Assembly (NCBI GenBank): GCA_029256485.1 | Contig: JAQSXU010000049.1 | Location: 1-23,029 of the forward strand | Direction: 5' to 3' | Source: Clostridiaceae bacterium | GTDB lineage: Bacteria; Bacillota_A; Clostridia; Clostridiales; Clostridiaceae | Length of the DNA stretch: 23,029 bases | Shown here: one piece after another, positions 21,657-23,029 of the stretch | Position numbering within the stretch: the stretch's first letter is position 1 | How the letters are laid out: each line of letters opens with the position of its first letter | Notes under the pieces: model-generated | The model's input: the letters and a program-made list of their open reading frames with translations, nothing else | Databases searched by the model: none | What the model was told of the DNA's origin: nothing | Translations under genes and position numbers: made by a program

Positions 21657-23029
21657 ATGAATATACAGGATTTAATCATTTATAATAAAACAATACCTAA
21701 AAGAGAAGGAAAGTATTCGGATTTTCCAAGTACCTTGTCAAAGGAATTATGTGAATACCTTTCACGAAAGGGAATTACAAAATTATATTGCCATCAGGCT
21801 GAGATGTTTGAAAAAGCCATGGAGCGTAATAATATTGTAATAACCACATCCACGGCCAGCGGAAAAACCTTAAGCTTTTTATTGCCGGTTATACAGGAGA
21901 TTTTATCAAATCCTCTTGCAAGAGCAATCTTTATATATCCTACAAAAGCATTGGCCAGCGATCAGTATCGCGCCATTTTGCCTTACCTGGAATATTTCGG
22001 TGAAAACAGAATTTCAGCAGGTGTATATGATGGAGATACTCCTGTAAATGAAAGAAGCAGAATAAGAAAAAATGCAAATATTATTTTAACCAATCCTGAA
22101 ATGGTAAACAGTGCGTTTTTACCCAATCACAGTAAGTTTGGATTTGATTTTATATTTTCTAATCTGAAATATGTTGTCATTGATGAACTGCATACTTACA
22201 GAGGGGCATTTGGTTCCCATGTAGCAAATGTTTTTAGAAGACTTCGAAGAGTATGCAGATACTATAATTCATCCCCGCAATATCTTTGCAGTTCGGCAAC
22301 TATAGCAAATCCAGTGGAATTGGCAGAGGAAGTCTGCGGACAGAAATTTGTTCAGATTTATAAGGATGGTTCACCGGCTGCAGAAAGAAATTATTCCTTG
22401 GTTCAGCCCCCTAAAATAATGGGAGCAGATAAAAAATATTATGGCCAGGTACAGGTTACTGCTGTTGCTTCTGATTTCATACCGGATCTGGTGGAAAATA
22501 ATAATAGCTTTATTGCCTTTGCCAAATCAAGAAGAAATGTTGAAGTAGTGTTAAAAGAAGCAAGAGATAAACTGGAATCAGAGAGTTTCTTCGGAGCGGC
22601 CTTAACAGACAAGATATCAGGATACAGAGGAGGCTACACTCCATTAGAACGAAAAGAAATTGAAAATAAGATGATTACAGGTGCTTTACGGGGACTGGTA
22701 TCTACAAATGCCTTAGAACTTGGAATAGATATTGGAAAAATAGACACCACAATAATTATTGGATATCCGGGAACCAGAGCATCCTTCTGGCAGCAGACCG
22801 GAAGAGCTGGCAGAAGCGGATCACAATGTACAAATTATCTTATTCTGGATAATCTGCCTTTTGACCAGTATATTGGGATTAACCCTAACTGGCTCTTTCA
22901 AAGCGAAAGTGAAAATGCAGTCATAGATAAAAATAATTTATTAATAGAGCTGGCTCACATACGTGCAGCGGCCGCTGAAATACCATTAACCCTGGATGAT
23001 ATTTCCCTTTTCCCGGATTTAGGAGAAAC
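21657..23029 (+). CDS. mrfA: MrfA/YprA-type DExH-box helicase, N-terminal 457 codons (runs off window)
   Basis: The 3' end lies outside the window. Two RecA-like domains are complete or nearly so: motif I TTSTASGKT (about 62-70), Ia YPTKALASDQ, II DELH in YVVIDELHTYRG, III SSAT, IV SFIAFAKSRR, V STNALELGIDIG and VI QQTGRAGRSG. In B. subtilis MrfA (YprA) is an ATP-dependent 3'-5' helicase needed for repair of mitomycin C damage, with a Zn-binding DUF1998 C-terminus and nuclease MrfB as partner; neither can be seen here. ATG 21657 follows TTAGGAG at eight bases. A long palindrome sits directly before the ribosome binding site. Confidence 0.85.
   Translation, partial: MNIQDLIIYNKTIPKREGKYSDFPSTLSKELCEYLSRKGITKLYCHQAEMFEKAMERNNIVITTSTASGKTLSFLLPVIQEILSNPLARAIFIYPTKALASDQYRAILPYLEYFGENRISAGVYDGDTPVNERSRIRKNANIILTNPEMVNSAFLPNHSKFGFDFIFSNLKYVVIDELHTYRGAFGSHVANVFRRLRRVCRYYNSSPQYLCSSATIANPVELAEEVCGQKFVQIYKDGSPAAERNYSLVQPPKIMGADKKYYGQVQVTAVASDFIPDLVENNNSFIAFAKSRRNVEVVLKEARDKLESESFFGAALTDKISGYRGGYTPLERKEIENKMITGALRGLVSTNALELGIDIGKIDTTIIIGYPGTRASFWQQTGRAGRSGSQCTNYLILDNLPFDQYIGINPNWLFQSESENAVIDKNNLLIELAHIRAAAAEIPLTLDDISLFPDLGE

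Noticed and set aside
1..23029. CRISPR arrays, tRNA or rRNA genes, complete insertion sequences, prophage or toxin-antitoxin pairs
   Set aside because: I looked for direct repeats with spacers, cloverleaf arms, transposase genes with end repeats and typical small gene pairs, and saw none that could be supported.

Overview
The window is low-GC, AT-rich DNA. It has strong AGGAGG-type ribosome binding sites, occasional TTG and GTG starts, and compact intrinsic terminators. Gene content (FeoA/FeoB, DUF1540, DUF1646, c-di-GMP enzymes, ferredoxin-tailed aldo/keto reductases, a stand-alone AICAR transformylase) points to an anaerobic clostridial Firmicute, probably Clostridium in the broad sense. 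I see no tRNA, rRNA, CRISPR array, complete insertion sequence or prophage. Species cannot be named from the sequence alone.

Layout. 1-900: the start of a probable FTR1-type permease (minus), a small AraC-type regulator, and a DUF3892 protein (minus). 900-1680: mostly decayed DNA (a VOC-family remnant and a broken small membrane ORF), plus a structured leader ending in a strong terminator, which may be the Na+-I (DUF1646-motif) riboswitch. 1679-5261: a DUF1646 ion-transporter-like protein, then feoA-feoB behind a Fur-like box, then a DUF1540 protein. 5262-6163: two tiny membrane proteins. 6187-7489: a convincing ZTP/ZMP riboswitch in front of a stand-alone AICAR transformylase, whose substrate ZMP is the riboswitch ligand. 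7591-9785: a Gfo/Idh/MocA oxidoreductase and a YcaQ/AlkZ-like DNA glycosylase. 10091-13400: two divergent c-di-GMP genes, a membrane GGEEF cyclase and a PAS-GGDEF-EAL protein, the latter preceded by an unidentified structured leader with mutually exclusive hairpins. 13458-15991: a methyltransferase, a nitroreductase (minus) and a metallo-beta-lactamase-fold protein.

16050-21204 is the most coherent accessory block. An AdhR-like MerR regulator sits inside a small regulon: three promoters with 19-bp spacers carry the same dyad (about CTTRGAGTNNACTYNAAG) between -35 and -10. They drive (i) a four-Cys flavodoxin-fold reductase plus the merR gene, (ii) an aldo/keto reductase with a C-terminal 2[4Fe-4S] domain and a Lys-to-His change at the catalytic lysine, and (iii) a second ferredoxin-tailed aldo/keto reductase followed by a DUF362 protein. 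A cupin gene follows. The regulator keeps the Cys at residue 52 used for aldehyde sensing in B. subtilis AdhR, so electrophile or aldehyde stress is a reasonable but unproven inducer.

21205-23029: a second MerR-family gene that has lost its DNA-binding domain by internal deletion, a 105-bp imperfect palindrome, and the first 457 codons of an MrfA/YprA-type DExH helicase running off the window.
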